From the NCBI GenBank assembly GCA_028873975.1, contig JAPPMO010000086.1:1-33827 (forward strand): a stretch of 33,827 bases of DNA, read 5' to 3'. The DNA is from Chloroflexota bacterium. Its GTDB lineage: Bacteria > Chloroflexota > Anaerolineae > Aggregatilineales > Phototrophicaceae. A program made the position numbers and the translations under genes. This document shows, one piece after another, positions 7,965-15,854 of this stretch (positions are counted from its first letter, which is position 1; every line of letters starts with the position of its first letter). The notes beneath the pieces were generated by a model that saw nothing but the letters and a program-made list of their open reading frames with translations, did no database searches and was not told the DNA's origin.

Positions 7965-9146
7965 ATGGCAAAACTGCTTTCGATCCGCCCACAGAGCTAT
8001 TCCATTCGCCTGATTTCCCTTCAGTTTCTCACCTTTGCGGCAATCGGGATGGCTTGGCCCTATATCAGCTTGTATCTGGTTGATCTGGAATTTTCCGGCA
8101 CGCTGATCGGCACGCTGGCGAGCGTCGGCGCTGTCTTGTCGCTGGTCTTGACCCCCCTGCTCAATTCCCTGGCCGACCATTTGCTGCTGCACCGCCGGCT
8201 GCTCATGATCTATCTGGGCGGTTTCGCGCTGTCCTTAATCATCTTCGCCAGCTCCCGCGTACAAATCGTGGTGATATTCGGTTTCTTGTTGATGAAACTC
8301 ACCGTCAGCCCCAGCATCGCGCTGGGCACGCAAATGACGATGACCCAGTTGCTGCGCCAGGGCAAGGCGATCCTGGGACAGATGCGCTCATTCGCGGCTT
8401 TGGGTTTCACGGTCGCCAGCTTGCTTGCCGGCGCCATGTTCGCAGCCGGCGGTTATCCCTTGCTCTTCGGGTCCGGCGCGGTACTGGTGCTCATCAGCAT
8501 TCAAATGTCGACGGTCTTCCCCGACAAGCCCAAGCGCAAGACCCAGGATGCGCGCAGGCCACGAACAGCGCGCAATCGCGGTTTTTATGTCTTGATCGCC
8601 AGCCAGTTCTTCATCTTCATGGGCGTGCAAAACGCCTTCCAGTTCTTGTTCATCCATCTCAGCCAGAACCTCGGGGTCGCCACCGCCGATATCGGCTTGT
8701 GGGCGGCGCTGCTGGCCGGGGTCGAGATCCCCTTCTTCCTGCTCCTGGATGCGATCATGCCACGCGTGCGCATGCGCACCGCTTACATCGTCAGCGCGCT
8801 GGGAATGGCCGCATTCCTTGTGCTGCTGGGGCTGGTGCAGACTACTCCGGCGCTGGCGCTTCTGCTGGTTTTCCGCGGCTTCACCTGGCCCGCCATACAC
8901 CTGTCGTCCTATACGCTGGTCGCCGAGATCAGCCACCCGCACAACGTCGCCACCAATCAAGCCATCATGCAGGTTACTATGCCGGCCATCGCGCTCCTTT
9001 TAACCGGGTCCTTCTTCGGCTGGATCTTCGATCACCTGGGCGCAGGCGCGTTTTTTGGCTTGTCCGCCCTGGTTTGCGCCATCGGCGCGACGATCGTGAT
9101 CGCCGGATTCCGTTTCTTCGAGACCAAGCAGGCCGCAACTGCTTGA
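7965..9146 (+). CDS. MFS transporter
   Basis: A 393-aa integral membrane protein with about twelve hydrophobic segments and the usual basic loop between the two halves (KPKRKTQDARRPRTARNRG, near the middle). The pattern resembles the MFS_1-like / 3-phenylpropionate and sugar symporter group. The substrate cannot be read from sequence. The frame opens upstream to a TTG at 7818, but those 49 residues are polar and unlike a transporter N-terminus. The ATG at 7965, with AGGA about 10 bases upstream, starts just before the first membrane segment (SLQFLTFAAIGMAWPYISLYLV). It stands alone on the plus strand; the sugar ABC operon has its own promoter 40 bp downstream. Confidence 0.85.
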   Translation: MAKLLSIRPQSYSIRLISLQFLTFAAIGMAWPYISLYLVDLEFSGTLIGTLASVGAVLSLVLTPLLNSLADHLLLHRRLLMIYLGGFALSLIIFASSRVQIVVIFGFLLMKLTVSPSIALGTQMTMTQLLRQGKAILGQMRSFAALGFTVASLLAGAMFAAGGYPLLFGSGAVLVLISIQMSTVFPDKPKRKTQDARRPRTARNRGFYVLIASQFFIFMGVQNAFQFLFIHLSQNLGVATADIGLWAALLAGVEIPFFLLLDAIMPRVRMRTAYIVSALGMAAFLVLLGLVQTTPALALLLVFRGFTWPAIHLSSYTLVAEISHPHNVATNQAIMQVTMPAIALLLTGSFFGWIFDHLGAGAFFGLSALVCAIGATIVIAGFRFFETKQAATA

Positions 9147-9184
9147 GTCCAGCCGAACCTTCGTTCCCATAGCCGATTCCGCTT

Positions 9185-9213
9185 TCGACAACTGACATAG
9201 CGCGTGTTATACT
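9185..9213 (+). promoter_or_regulatory. Promoter of the sugar ABC transporter operon
   Basis: TCGACA (9185-9190), a 17-base spacer, then TATACT (9208-9213) with TG one base before it (extended -10). Both hexamers match consensus at five of six positions. Transcription would start near 9220, about 30 bases before the first gene. Confidence 0.65.
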
Positions 9214-9249
9214 CAAGTCGTTTACTCGTCTCATGGTTAATTGAAAGCC

Positions 9250-10215
9250 ATGTTCGCAAAGTCGAAACGCCGAATGGGACCCCGCTCCGGCCTTGAGGAG
9301 CGGTCATTTCGCTTGTGGCTGCGCATCCGCCGCAACTGGCAGTTGTATGTCCTGCTCTTCCTGCCGGTGCTGTGGCTGATCGTCTTTCGCTATGCCCCGA
9401 TGTACGGTGCGCAGATCGCCTTCCGCGATTACTTGCCGGCCTTCGGCATAGAGGGCAGTCCCTGGGTCGGTTTGGCGAACTTCGAGCGCTTTTTCAATTC
9501 ATATTACTTCAAGCCTGTCATCGTCAATACACTCATTATCAGCTTCTATTCCTTGCTCGCCGGCTTCCCCATCCCGATCATCCTGGCGCTGAGCGTGAAC
9601 CAAGTCAAGATGCGTCTGTTTCGCAACAGCGTGCAGATGATCACCTACGCCCCGCACTTCATCTCGACGGTCGTCATCGTCGGCATGCTCTTCCAATTCT
9701 TGCATCCACGCGTCGGCTTTACCGCGTCGCTGGCGAATTTGCTTGGCATGACTCCGCCAAATTCGATGGGCGACCCAGCCGCCTTCGCTCATATCTTCGT
9801 TTGGTCGGGCGTCTGGCAAGAAATGGGATTCGGCGCCATCATTTATCTCGCCGTGCTCTCCACCATCGACCCCGCCCTGCACGAAGCGGCGGTGGTGGAT
9901 GGCGCCAGCCGTTTGCAGCGCATCCGCTACATCGACATCCCCGGCTTGATGCCGACGGCAATGGTGTTGCTGGTGCTGTCCACCGGGCGCGTACTGGAAG
10001 TCGCCTTTGAGAAGGTCTATTTGATGCAAAGCCCGCTGAATCTCGGCGTGGCTGAAGTGATCAATACCTACGTCTACCGGGTTGGCTTATTGTCGCCGAT
10101 TCTCGATTTCTCTTATTCGACGGCAATCGGCCTGCTGAAAGGCATCGTTGGGCTGCTACTCTTGATCGCCGTCAATTATTGGGCGCGCCGCTTGACCAAT
10201 AACGGCCTCTGGTAG
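9250..10215 (+). CDS. Carbohydrate ABC transporter permease, LplB-type (CUT1)
   Basis: A 321-aa inner-membrane permease with six predicted membrane spans. The cytoplasmic EAA loop that docks the ATPase is clear: EAAVVDGASRLQRIRYIDIP (about residues 215-234). The N-terminal segment RNWQLYVLLFLPVLWLIVFRYAPMYGAQIAFRDY is typical of the LplB/YteP group, which with YtcP-type partners imports oligosaccharides and polygalacturonate- or arabinan-type fragments. An in-frame TTG lies nine bases earlier (9241). No strong ribosome site precedes either start, and I took the ATG. It is first in an operon of permease, permease and binding protein, probably with a sulfatase. No ATPase gene is nearby, as is common when a shared MsmK-type ATPase serves several CUT1 systems. 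Confidence 0.92.
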   Translation: MFAKSKRRMGPRSGLEERSFRLWLRIRRNWQLYVLLFLPVLWLIVFRYAPMYGAQIAFRDYLPAFGIEGSPWVGLANFERFFNSYYFKPVIVNTLIISFYSLLAGFPIPIILALSVNQVKMRLFRNSVQMITYAPHFISTVVIVGMLFQFLHPRVGFTASLANLLGMTPPNSMGDPAAFAHIFVWSGVWQEMGFGAIIYLAVLSTIDPALHEAAVVDGASRLQRIRYIDIPGLMPTAMVLLVLSTGRVLEVAFEKVYLMQSPLNLGVAEVINTYVYRVGLLSPILDFSYSTAIGLLKGIVGLLLLIAVNYWARRLTNNGLW

Positions 10216-10226
10216 AGGACAGACCG

Positions 10227-11147
10227 ATGGCGTCGATGACAAGCTACGAAAGCAATATCAACAAAGTCAACGAATCCGCCGTCGACCGCGTCTTCATGCT
10301 AGGCAACACCGCCTTTCTGCTTGTCATTACCCTCATCATTCTGCTGCCCTTGGTGTTCATTGTCGCCGCCTCCTTCAGTTCCGCCGAAGCCGTCATCGCG
10401 GGCAAGGTCACCTTGTGGCCTGTCGACTTCAGCTTGCTGGGATACGAGACCATCTTCGAGCACAAGAAAGTTTGGAATGGCTTCGCCAATTCGATCTTTT
10501 ATACCTTCTTCGGCACCATCTTCAACGTGACGATGACCATCATCGCCGCCTACCCTCTGTCGCGACAGGACTTGATTGGACGGCGCGTCATCACTTTCGC
10601 CTTCATCTTCACCATGCTTTTTAGCGGCGGTTTGATACCGACCTATATGGTCGTGCGCGACCTGGGTTTGCTCAATACGCGCTGGGCGATGATCCTGCCG
10701 ACCGGTATCGGACCCTTCAACCTGCTGATCGCGATTACCTTTTTCCGCACGACGATTCCGCCCGAATTAAATGAAGCGGCGCGCATTGATGGCGCCAGCG
10801 ACTTTCGTATTTTCCTTAGCATCATCCTGCCCCTGGCCCGCCCGATCATCGCGGTGCTGGCGCTCTTTTACGCCGTCAACACCCATTGGAACACCTATTT
10901 TCAAGCGCTGATCTACCTGAAAGATCAGAACCTCTTTCCGCTGCAAATCGTCCTGCGCGAGATCTTGATTCAGAATTCAATCGACGCCTCAATGCTCATT
11001 GACATCGAAGATCTGGTCGCGCGCGAAGGATTGCGCGAACTTCTGAAATACTCGCTGATTGTCGTGGCAAGCGTCCCGGTGATGATCCTTTACCCCTTTG
11101 TGCAGCGGCATTTCGTCAAGGGCATGACGCTTGGCTCGGTTAAGTAG
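10227..11147 (+). CDS. Carbohydrate ABC transporter permease, YtcP-type (CUT1)
   Basis: A 306-aa partner permease, with six membrane spans and the EAA loop NEAARIDGASDFRIFLSIILP (about residues 182-202). The N-terminus (VDRVFMLGNTAFLLVITLIILLPLVFIVAASFSS) and the GGLIPTYMVVRDLGLLNTRWAMILP stretch are typical of the YtcP/AraQ class. The gene starts 11 bp after the upstream permease, with GAGGA before the ATG, indicating translational coupling. The two would form the heterodimeric channel for the solute delivered by the binding protein encoded next. Confidence 0.93.
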   Translation: MASMTSYESNINKVNESAVDRVFMLGNTAFLLVITLIILLPLVFIVAASFSSAEAVIAGKVTLWPVDFSLLGYETIFEHKKVWNGFANSIFYTFFGTIFNVTMTIIAAYPLSRQDLIGRRVITFAFIFTMLFSGGLIPTYMVVRDLGLLNTRWAMILPTGIGPFNLLIAITFFRTTIPPELNEAARIDGASDFRIFLSIILPLARPIIAVLALFYAVNTHWNTYFQALIYLKDQNLFPLQIVLREILIQNSIDASMLIDIEDLVAREGLRELLKYSLIVVASVPVMILYPFVQRHFVKGMTLGSVK

Positions 11148-11232
11148 GCACTCATTGTACGAAAGGAGTTCGGCTATTGATTACTTTCGCCCGCTATTCA
11201 AGATCCGACGATTAAACAAGAGAGGAAATGAC

Positions 11233-12882
11233 ATGAGCAAGAGCATACTCGTTTTGAGCCTGCTTCTACTGGCAATGGCGCTGCCCTTGAGCGCCTCGGG
11301 GCAAGACATGGTATCCGGACCCGGCGAATTCCCCATCGTTGAAGAACCGATTACGCTGAATATTCTGATGCTTGGTCACGCAATTGTGGAAGACTTTAAC
11401 ACCAATACCTTCACCGCCTGGTATAGCGAGCGCACCGGCATCAATCTCAATTTCCATATCGCGCCGCCCAACGAATGGCAAGAAGTGCTCAACCTGACCA
11501 TCGCCAGCGGCGACCTGCCGGATATCATCGTCGGCTTCACGATTGATCCGTCATCGCTGGCGCTCTACGGTCCACAAGGCTTGTTCCTGCCGCTCAGTGG
11601 ACTCATCGAAGCGCAGGGCCACTTCATCCACGAGGTCTTCGCCGGCTCGCCCCAGGTGCGCCCGCTGATCACCTCGCCCGATGGCGAGATCTACGGTCTG
11701 CCGCAAGTAAACGAATGCTATCACTGCTTCTACTCCCAGCGGGCCTGGATCAATTCGGACTGGCTGGAAAACGTCGGCATGGACGTGCCGCAGACGACGG
11801 ACGAATTCGTCGATGTCCTGACCGCCTTCAAAGAACAAGACGCCAATGGCAATGGCGACCCGGACGATGAGATTCCGCTGGCGGCCGCCACCACCGGCTG
11901 GAACGGCAATATCGACGGCTTCTTGCTCAATCCCTTTGTCTTGAGCGAATTTACCGGGCAGAACCGCTTCTTCGAGCAAAACGACGGCATGATCACGCAA
12001 AACGTCACCAGCGAAGGCTACCGCGAAGGCTTGCGCTATCTGCGTACGCTGTTCAGCATGGGGCTCTTTGGAGAAGAGAGCTTCACCCAACCCATGGATC
12101 AGATCAAGCAGCAGGTCGAGGGTGGCGACGCGCCCGCCATCGGCGTGGTGATCTCCGGCGCGCACCCTAACTTCGCCAACATCGGCGGCGACCGTTGGCA
12201 GAAATATATCGCCGTTCCCTCGCTTGAAGGACCAACCGGATTGCGCCAGGCGCCTTTCAACCCTTGGGGAGTTGGCTCCGGTCAGTGCACCATTAACAGC
12301 CAGACGGAACATCCAGTAGCCGCATTCAAGTGGTGTGATGGCTTGTACGACCGCGAAACCACACTCCGTTCCGTCTTCGGCATACCGCAGTGGGAAGCGG
12401 CAGAAGGCGAAGAGGGCCAATGGAAATGGGCTGAAGAGGGCGAACCAGCGCTGGGCGGCGCTGAATTCGAATCGATCTGGCGCCGGCTCTCCACCTTCGG
12501 TTCGCTGCAAAACGTCCACTGGGCGCAGCGCGGACCCAGCTACCGCCCCAATCACTTGCGTTTGGGCGAGGTACGCCGCGATGACGCAGCGGGCTTGGAG
12601 GTTGTGCTCCTTGAGGAGACCCGAGTCGCCTACGAGCCTTACGCGCGCGCTATCGAGGATTTGATTCCGCCGCTGGCGCTGACAAGGGCGCAGGCGGCTG
12701 AAGTCACCGAGCTGCGTCTGAGCATCACCGACTATGTGGCGCAGATGACAGCGGAGTTCGTCCTCGGACGCCAGGACCTCGACGCCGGCTGGGACAACTT
12801 CGTCGCCACGCTGGAGAGCTTGGGCGTCAACCGCCTGGCGGAGATTTATCAAGCCGCCTATGACGCCCAATATGGCGGGTAG
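11233..12882 (+). CDS. Large extracellular solute-binding protein of the sugar ABC transporter
   Basis: A 549-aa LipO/family-1-like binding protein. It has a signal peptide (hydrophobic residues 4-20, ending near PLSASGQ) without a lipobox Cys, so it is predicted to be exported rather than lipid-anchored. Mature features include the first-lobe strand ITLNILMLGH, the NLTIASGDLPDIIVG segment typical of these proteins, and a C-terminal helical region. Binding proteins of 500 residues or more in this class usually accompany LplB/YtcP permeases and take up oligosaccharides. The frame extends to 11131, but the ATG at 11233 has AGAGGAAATGAC directly upstream and starts the signal peptide. An 85-bp gap separates it from the permease. 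Confidence 0.9.
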   Translation: MSKSILVLSLLLLAMALPLSASGQDMVSGPGEFPIVEEPITLNILMLGHAIVEDFNTNTFTAWYSERTGINLNFHIAPPNEWQEVLNLTIASGDLPDIIVGFTIDPSSLALYGPQGLFLPLSGLIEAQGHFIHEVFAGSPQVRPLITSPDGEIYGLPQVNECYHCFYSQRAWINSDWLENVGMDVPQTTDEFVDVLTAFKEQDANGNGDPDDEIPLAAATTGWNGNIDGFLLNPFVLSEFTGQNRFFEQNDGMITQNVTSEGYREGLRYLRTLFSMGLFGEESFTQPMDQIKQQVEGGDAPAIGVVISGAHPNFANIGGDRWQKYIAVPSLEGPTGLRQAPFNPWGVGSGQCTINSQTEHPVAAFKWCDGLYDRETTLRSVFGIPQWEAAEGEEGQWKWAEEGEPALGGAEFESIWRRLSTFGSLQNVHWAQRGPSYRPNHLRLGEVRRDDAAGLEVVLLEETRVAYEPYARAIEDLIPPLALTRAQAAEVTELRLSITDYVAQMTAEFVLGRQDLDAGWDNFVATLESLGVNRLAEIYQAAYDAQYGG

Positions 12883-12887
12883 GGTTA

Positions 12888-12993
12888 AACCCCAATCCCC
12901 CACAAGGAGCTGAGGAGGGGAGCAGAGCCTTTGCGCGAACTGAGCGCAATCAAGTCCCTCCCTCTATATGGGGGAGGGATTTAGGGTGGGGGT
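12888..12993. repeat. Imperfect palindromic intergenic repeat
   Basis: AACCCCAATCCCCCAC at the left is roughly complementary to GGGATTTAGGGTGGGGGT at the right. Inner parts (GAGGAGGGGAG against CTCCCTCCCTC) also pair. This is the form of small mobile palindromes that populate intergenic gaps. The right arm ends ten bases before the sulfatase ATG and seems to supply its only ribosome-site-like sequence. Confidence 0.5.
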
Positions 12994-13002
12994 GCACAAA
13001 AC

Positions 13003-14571
13003 ATGACCCCGCCCAATATCCTCTTCATCGTCTCCGACCAGCACAATGCCAAGGTGATGGGGCATCAGGCGCATCCCGACGCGCGAACGCCGCATCTGGA
13101 CCGGATGGCGCGCGAGGGCTGCCGCTTCGACAGCGCCATCACCCAGAATCCCATCTGTACGCCCAGCCGCGTCTCCTTCCTCAGCGGACAATATCCCCAC
13201 AATCACGGCTACTACAGTTTGAGCGGGCCCAACCCCGCCGGGCTGCCCAATATCCTCGGGCATTTTCGCTCCGCCCGTTATTTCACCGCCGCCATGGGCA
13301 AGATACACTGTCCGGAATACTGGGTGGAAGACCAGTGCGACGTTTTCCACGAGAGCAACTCCTGGCAAGCGGGCAGCATCGTCGGGCGCTCGGCCGCCTA
13401 TACGCGCTTCTTGCGCGAGCGCGGCTTAGAGCATTTGGAAGATCACATCCTGCTGCCGGAATTTGGCGAACGCGGACGACAAAGCGTCGACGCTCGCCCC
13501 AGCCCGCTGAAATTCGAGGAATCCCAAGAGGGCTGGCTTGCGGACACCGCTATCGCAACGATGCGACGGGCAGCGTCGCGCGGGCAGCCATTTTTGCTGC
13601 ATGTCAGTTTCCCCCGTCCGCACCAATGCACCACGCCTTGTCAGGAATTCTGGGATCGCTACCATCCCGACGAACTCAGCCTGCCGCCCAATGCCGACTA
13701 TGATCTGACAGCAGCGAAGAAAGCGCCCCATCTGATCGCGTCGGCGCGGCGCTGGCGCGAAAGCGACTGGCAGCTTTTCCAGCCCAAAACATTCCAAGCG
13801 GGGCGCATGCGCAAGCTGCGCGGCTACCTGGGCGCGGTCAGTCAAGTGGACGCGGCGGTGGGCAAATTGCTGGATTACCTGCGCGGCAGCGGACAAGCCG
13901 AAAACACCATCGTCGTCTACACATCGGATCATGGCGATTACGCGACCGAGCACGGCATCATGGAAAAAGCGCCGGGCATCTGCAGTGACGCCATCACGCG
14001 CGTGCCCTTGATATGGTGGGCGCCGGGGCGCATCAAAGCCGGCGGCGCGGTCGACGAGGTGGTCGAGTTGGTGGATATCTCAAATACGCTCTGTTCCTTG
14101 GCCGGCGTCGACCTGATGGAGACCAGCGACGGACGCGATATCTCGCCCTTGCTCGCTGGCGAACGGAGCGCGCCGAAACAGAAAGGGCGCATCGGCCTGA
14201 CCGAATTCGCCTGGAGCAAGAGCATCCGCAAAGGCCAGTTTCGGCTGGTGCATTACCCGCGCGCGATGTTCCCGGAGGAATACCCCGACGGCTTCGGCGA
14301 ATTATACGACCTGGAGACCGATCCCTGGGAAATGCGCAACCGCTATTTTGACGCCGACTATCGGGAAAAAGTTCAGGAACTGCGCGCTGACTTGTTGGAA
14401 TGGCTGATCACGACGACGCGCCCACGCACGGTGAGCGGCGTCAATTCGTCGCGCTTTGATACGCCGGGTTTGAATCGGCAGCGGATAGGGCGCTACCAGA
14501 CCGTGGTCAATCAAGACGGCAAGATCAATCCGAAACTGCTGCACGCGGCTAGGAACAAGAATTATTTGTAG
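13003..14571 (+). CDS. Cytoplasmic sulfatase (type I, formylglycine-dependent)
   Basis: A 522-aa sulfatase of the alkaline-phosphatase superfamily. The formylglycine motif is C52-T-P-S-R56, with Gly at the tenth position after the Cys (VSFLSG), so Cys52 would be matured by a formylglycine-generating enzyme or anSME encoded elsewhere. Metal ligands are Asp12 in the N-terminal strand (IVSDQH, Gln13 where many have Asp) and Asp309-His310 in YTSDHGDYATEHG. No signal peptide is present (MTPPNILFIVSDQH starts with the first strand), so it should act in the cytoplasm on an imported sulfate ester. The substrate is not certain; a sulfated glycan fragment fits the neighbourhood and a small ester such as choline sulfate is possible. 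It follows the binding protein by 120 bp. Its 3' end overlaps the convergent regulator by 10 bp. Confidence 0.88.
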   Translation: MTPPNILFIVSDQHNAKVMGHQAHPDARTPHLDRMAREGCRFDSAITQNPICTPSRVSFLSGQYPHNHGYYSLSGPNPAGLPNILGHFRSARYFTAAMGKIHCPEYWVEDQCDVFHESNSWQAGSIVGRSAAYTRFLRERGLEHLEDHILLPEFGERGRQSVDARPSPLKFEESQEGWLADTAIATMRRAASRGQPFLLHVSFPRPHQCTTPCQEFWDRYHPDELSLPPNADYDLTAAKKAPHLIASARRWRESDWQLFQPKTFQAGRMRKLRGYLGAVSQVDAAVGKLLDYLRGSGQAENTIVVYTSDHGDYATEHGIMEKAPGICSDAITRVPLIWWAPGRIKAGGAVDEVVELVDISNTLCSLAGVDLMETSDGRDISPLLAGERSAPKQKGRIGLTEFAWSKSIRKGQFRLVHYPRAMFPEEYPDGFGELYDLETDPWEMRNRYFDADYREKVQELRADLLEWLITTTRPRTVSGVNSSRFDTPGLNRQRIGRYQTVVNQDGKINPKLLHAARNKNYL

Positions 14572-15605
14572 CTGTCGAGGCGACGCGTCGATTCCCGCAA
14601 AATTAACTCGCTGTACACTACCGTCTTGTAAGCCAGCGTGTCGCGCCCTTCAATAATGTCGTGCAATTTTCGCAGCGCAAGCACGCCGATCTCGTATTTG
14701 GGAATCTGCACTGTCGTCAAGGGCGGGCGAGAGAAGGCGCTCTCCCTCGTATTGTCGATGCTGGCTATCGAGATATCTTCTGGGATGCGCAAGCCGAACT
14801 CGCGAATCGCTTCCATCGCGCCGAAAGCTGTCTTGTCGCTGATGGCGATGACAGCGCTAGGCAGGTTGTCGTCGCCGCCCGCGAGGATTTCCCGCATCTG
14901 CATATAGCCCTTCAACGGATGCCCGCGAATCGGCGCCGGCAGCCAGGCTTCCGGCACAGGTAGCTTGCGCTCGGCGATGGCGGCCAGGCAGCCGCGCAAG
15001 CGGTCGACGAGACTGCTATACTTGGTCGGACCCCTCAGCACCGCGACGCGACGGTGTCCAAGATCAAGAACATGGTTGGTTATTTCATAACCCGCGTAGA
15101 AATTATCTCCCAAAACACATGGTAATTTGGCGTCATCAATGTGCGATTCAATCAGCACGACCGGCAACGTTGGAGATATAAGCTCCATTATCGCCGCAGG
15201 CGTAATATCTCCATCGTTGGCGATCACCAAACCGGAGATTCGCCCCAAAGGCGAGGCGCGGTCGGCCGTCAAACTGCGCATCTCGCGCTTGAAGACTGAA
15301 AGCACCAGCTGATAATCGAGGGCGTCGGCTTCGGCTTGAATGCCGCGGATAACATCGCCGTAAAAGACATCGCTGATGGCGGGAATGGAACTCTCCTCGA
15401 TCAAGAGACCGATGGTCCGCGCTGGCTCAACCGCCCGCCGTTCGCTCGACTTTGCCTCATAGCCAAGCTCGTCGATGACCTTGCGCACCCGATCAACCGT
15501 TTTACGCGAAATGCCCGGTTTCTTGTGAATCACCATCCACACGGTCGACAGGGAAACTTCGGCCGCTTGCGCAACATCGCGCATATTCGGTTTCTTCTGT
15601 GCCAT
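14562..15605 (-). CDS. LacI family transcriptional regulator of the arabinoside locus
   Basis: A 347-aa regulator. The N-terminal LacI helix-turn-helix and hinge lie at residues 8-50 (MRDVAQAAEVSLSTVW, then VIDELGYEA). A periplasmic-binding-protein-like effector domain follows (IGLLIEES, then GHRRVAVLRGP, ISDKTAFGAMEAIREFGLRIPEDISIASIDN, and PPLTTVQIPKYEIG). It is divergent from the GH51 gene across a 249-bp region with two identical 13-bp palindromes that are good candidates for its operators. Its effector is probably an arabinose- or xylose-type sugar, inferred from context. Whether it also controls the ABC transporter is open; I found no copy of the 13-bp site at that promoter. The ATG is preceded by GGAGAG. 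Confidence 0.92.
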   Translation of the reverse strand: MAQKKPNMRDVAQAAEVSLSTVWMVIHKKPGISRKTVDRVRKVIDELGYEAKSSERRAVEPARTIGLLIEESSIPAISDVFYGDVIRGIQAEADALDYQLVLSVFKREMRSLTADRASPLGRISGLVIANDGDITPAAIMELISPTLPVVLIESHIDDAKLPCVLGDNFYAGYEITNHVLDLGHRRVAVLRGPTKYSSLVDRLRGCLAAIAERKLPVPEAWLPAPIRGHPLKGYMQMREILAGGDDNLPSAVIAISDKTAFGAMEAIREFGLRIPEDISIASIDNTRESAFSRPPLTTVQIPKYEIGVLALRKLHDIIEGRDTLAYKTVVYSELILRESTRRLDSYK

Positions 15606-15638
15606 ACAGCTCGCTCTCCAGCTCGATTCTTGAAGATC

Positions 15639-15651
15639 TGTTTAATAAACA
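15639..15651. promoter_or_regulatory. Candidate operator 1
   Basis: TGTTTAATAAACA is a perfect 13-bp palindrome (central A), lying 34 bases upstream of the regulator ATG. It is the reverse complement of the site at 15770-15782, with a centre-to-centre distance of 131 bp. Confidence 0.6.
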
Positions 15652-15675
15652 CCTACGAAATCTATAAAACTTAAT

Positions 15676-15703
15676 TTGACATTCGAAAAGATCGTGTTAT
15701 GAT
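15676..15703 (+). promoter_or_regulatory. Promoter of the GH51/kinase operon
   Basis: A full-consensus -35 TTGACA (15676-15681), a 16-base spacer and TATGAT (15698-15703). It lies between the two palindromes, so transcription from near 15710 would run through the downstream one. Confidence 0.75.
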
Positions 15704-15769
15704 ATCTATCAAATCAAGTGAAAGACCTTTGCCTTGCGGAATTAACGCCCATACCTTGGCGAGCAATGA

Positions 15770-15782
15770 TGTTTATTAAACA
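15770..15782. promoter_or_regulatory. Candidate operator 2
   Basis: TGTTTATTAAACA, a perfect 13-bp palindrome about 60 bases downstream of the expected transcription start. It matches operator 1. A repressor bound at both sites could loop the DNA across the promoter. Confidence 0.6.
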
Positions 15783-15854
15783 CAACTATAGCGCGACTGT
15801 TCGTGCTTGGCAACTGCTAATCAATAGACTTGGTGAAGAGTGATTAAGACGCCT

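Noticed and set aside
9147..9249. Copy of the 13-bp LacI-type operator at the ABC transporter promoter
   Set aside because: No TGTTTAWTAAACA or close variant was found there, so shared control of the two operons is not claimed.
11551..12903. 450-codon open frame on the minus strand opposite the solute-binding protein
   Set aside because: It mirrors a clear binding-protein gene with signal peptide, ribosome site and operon context. Its product is low-complexity and unlike any family.
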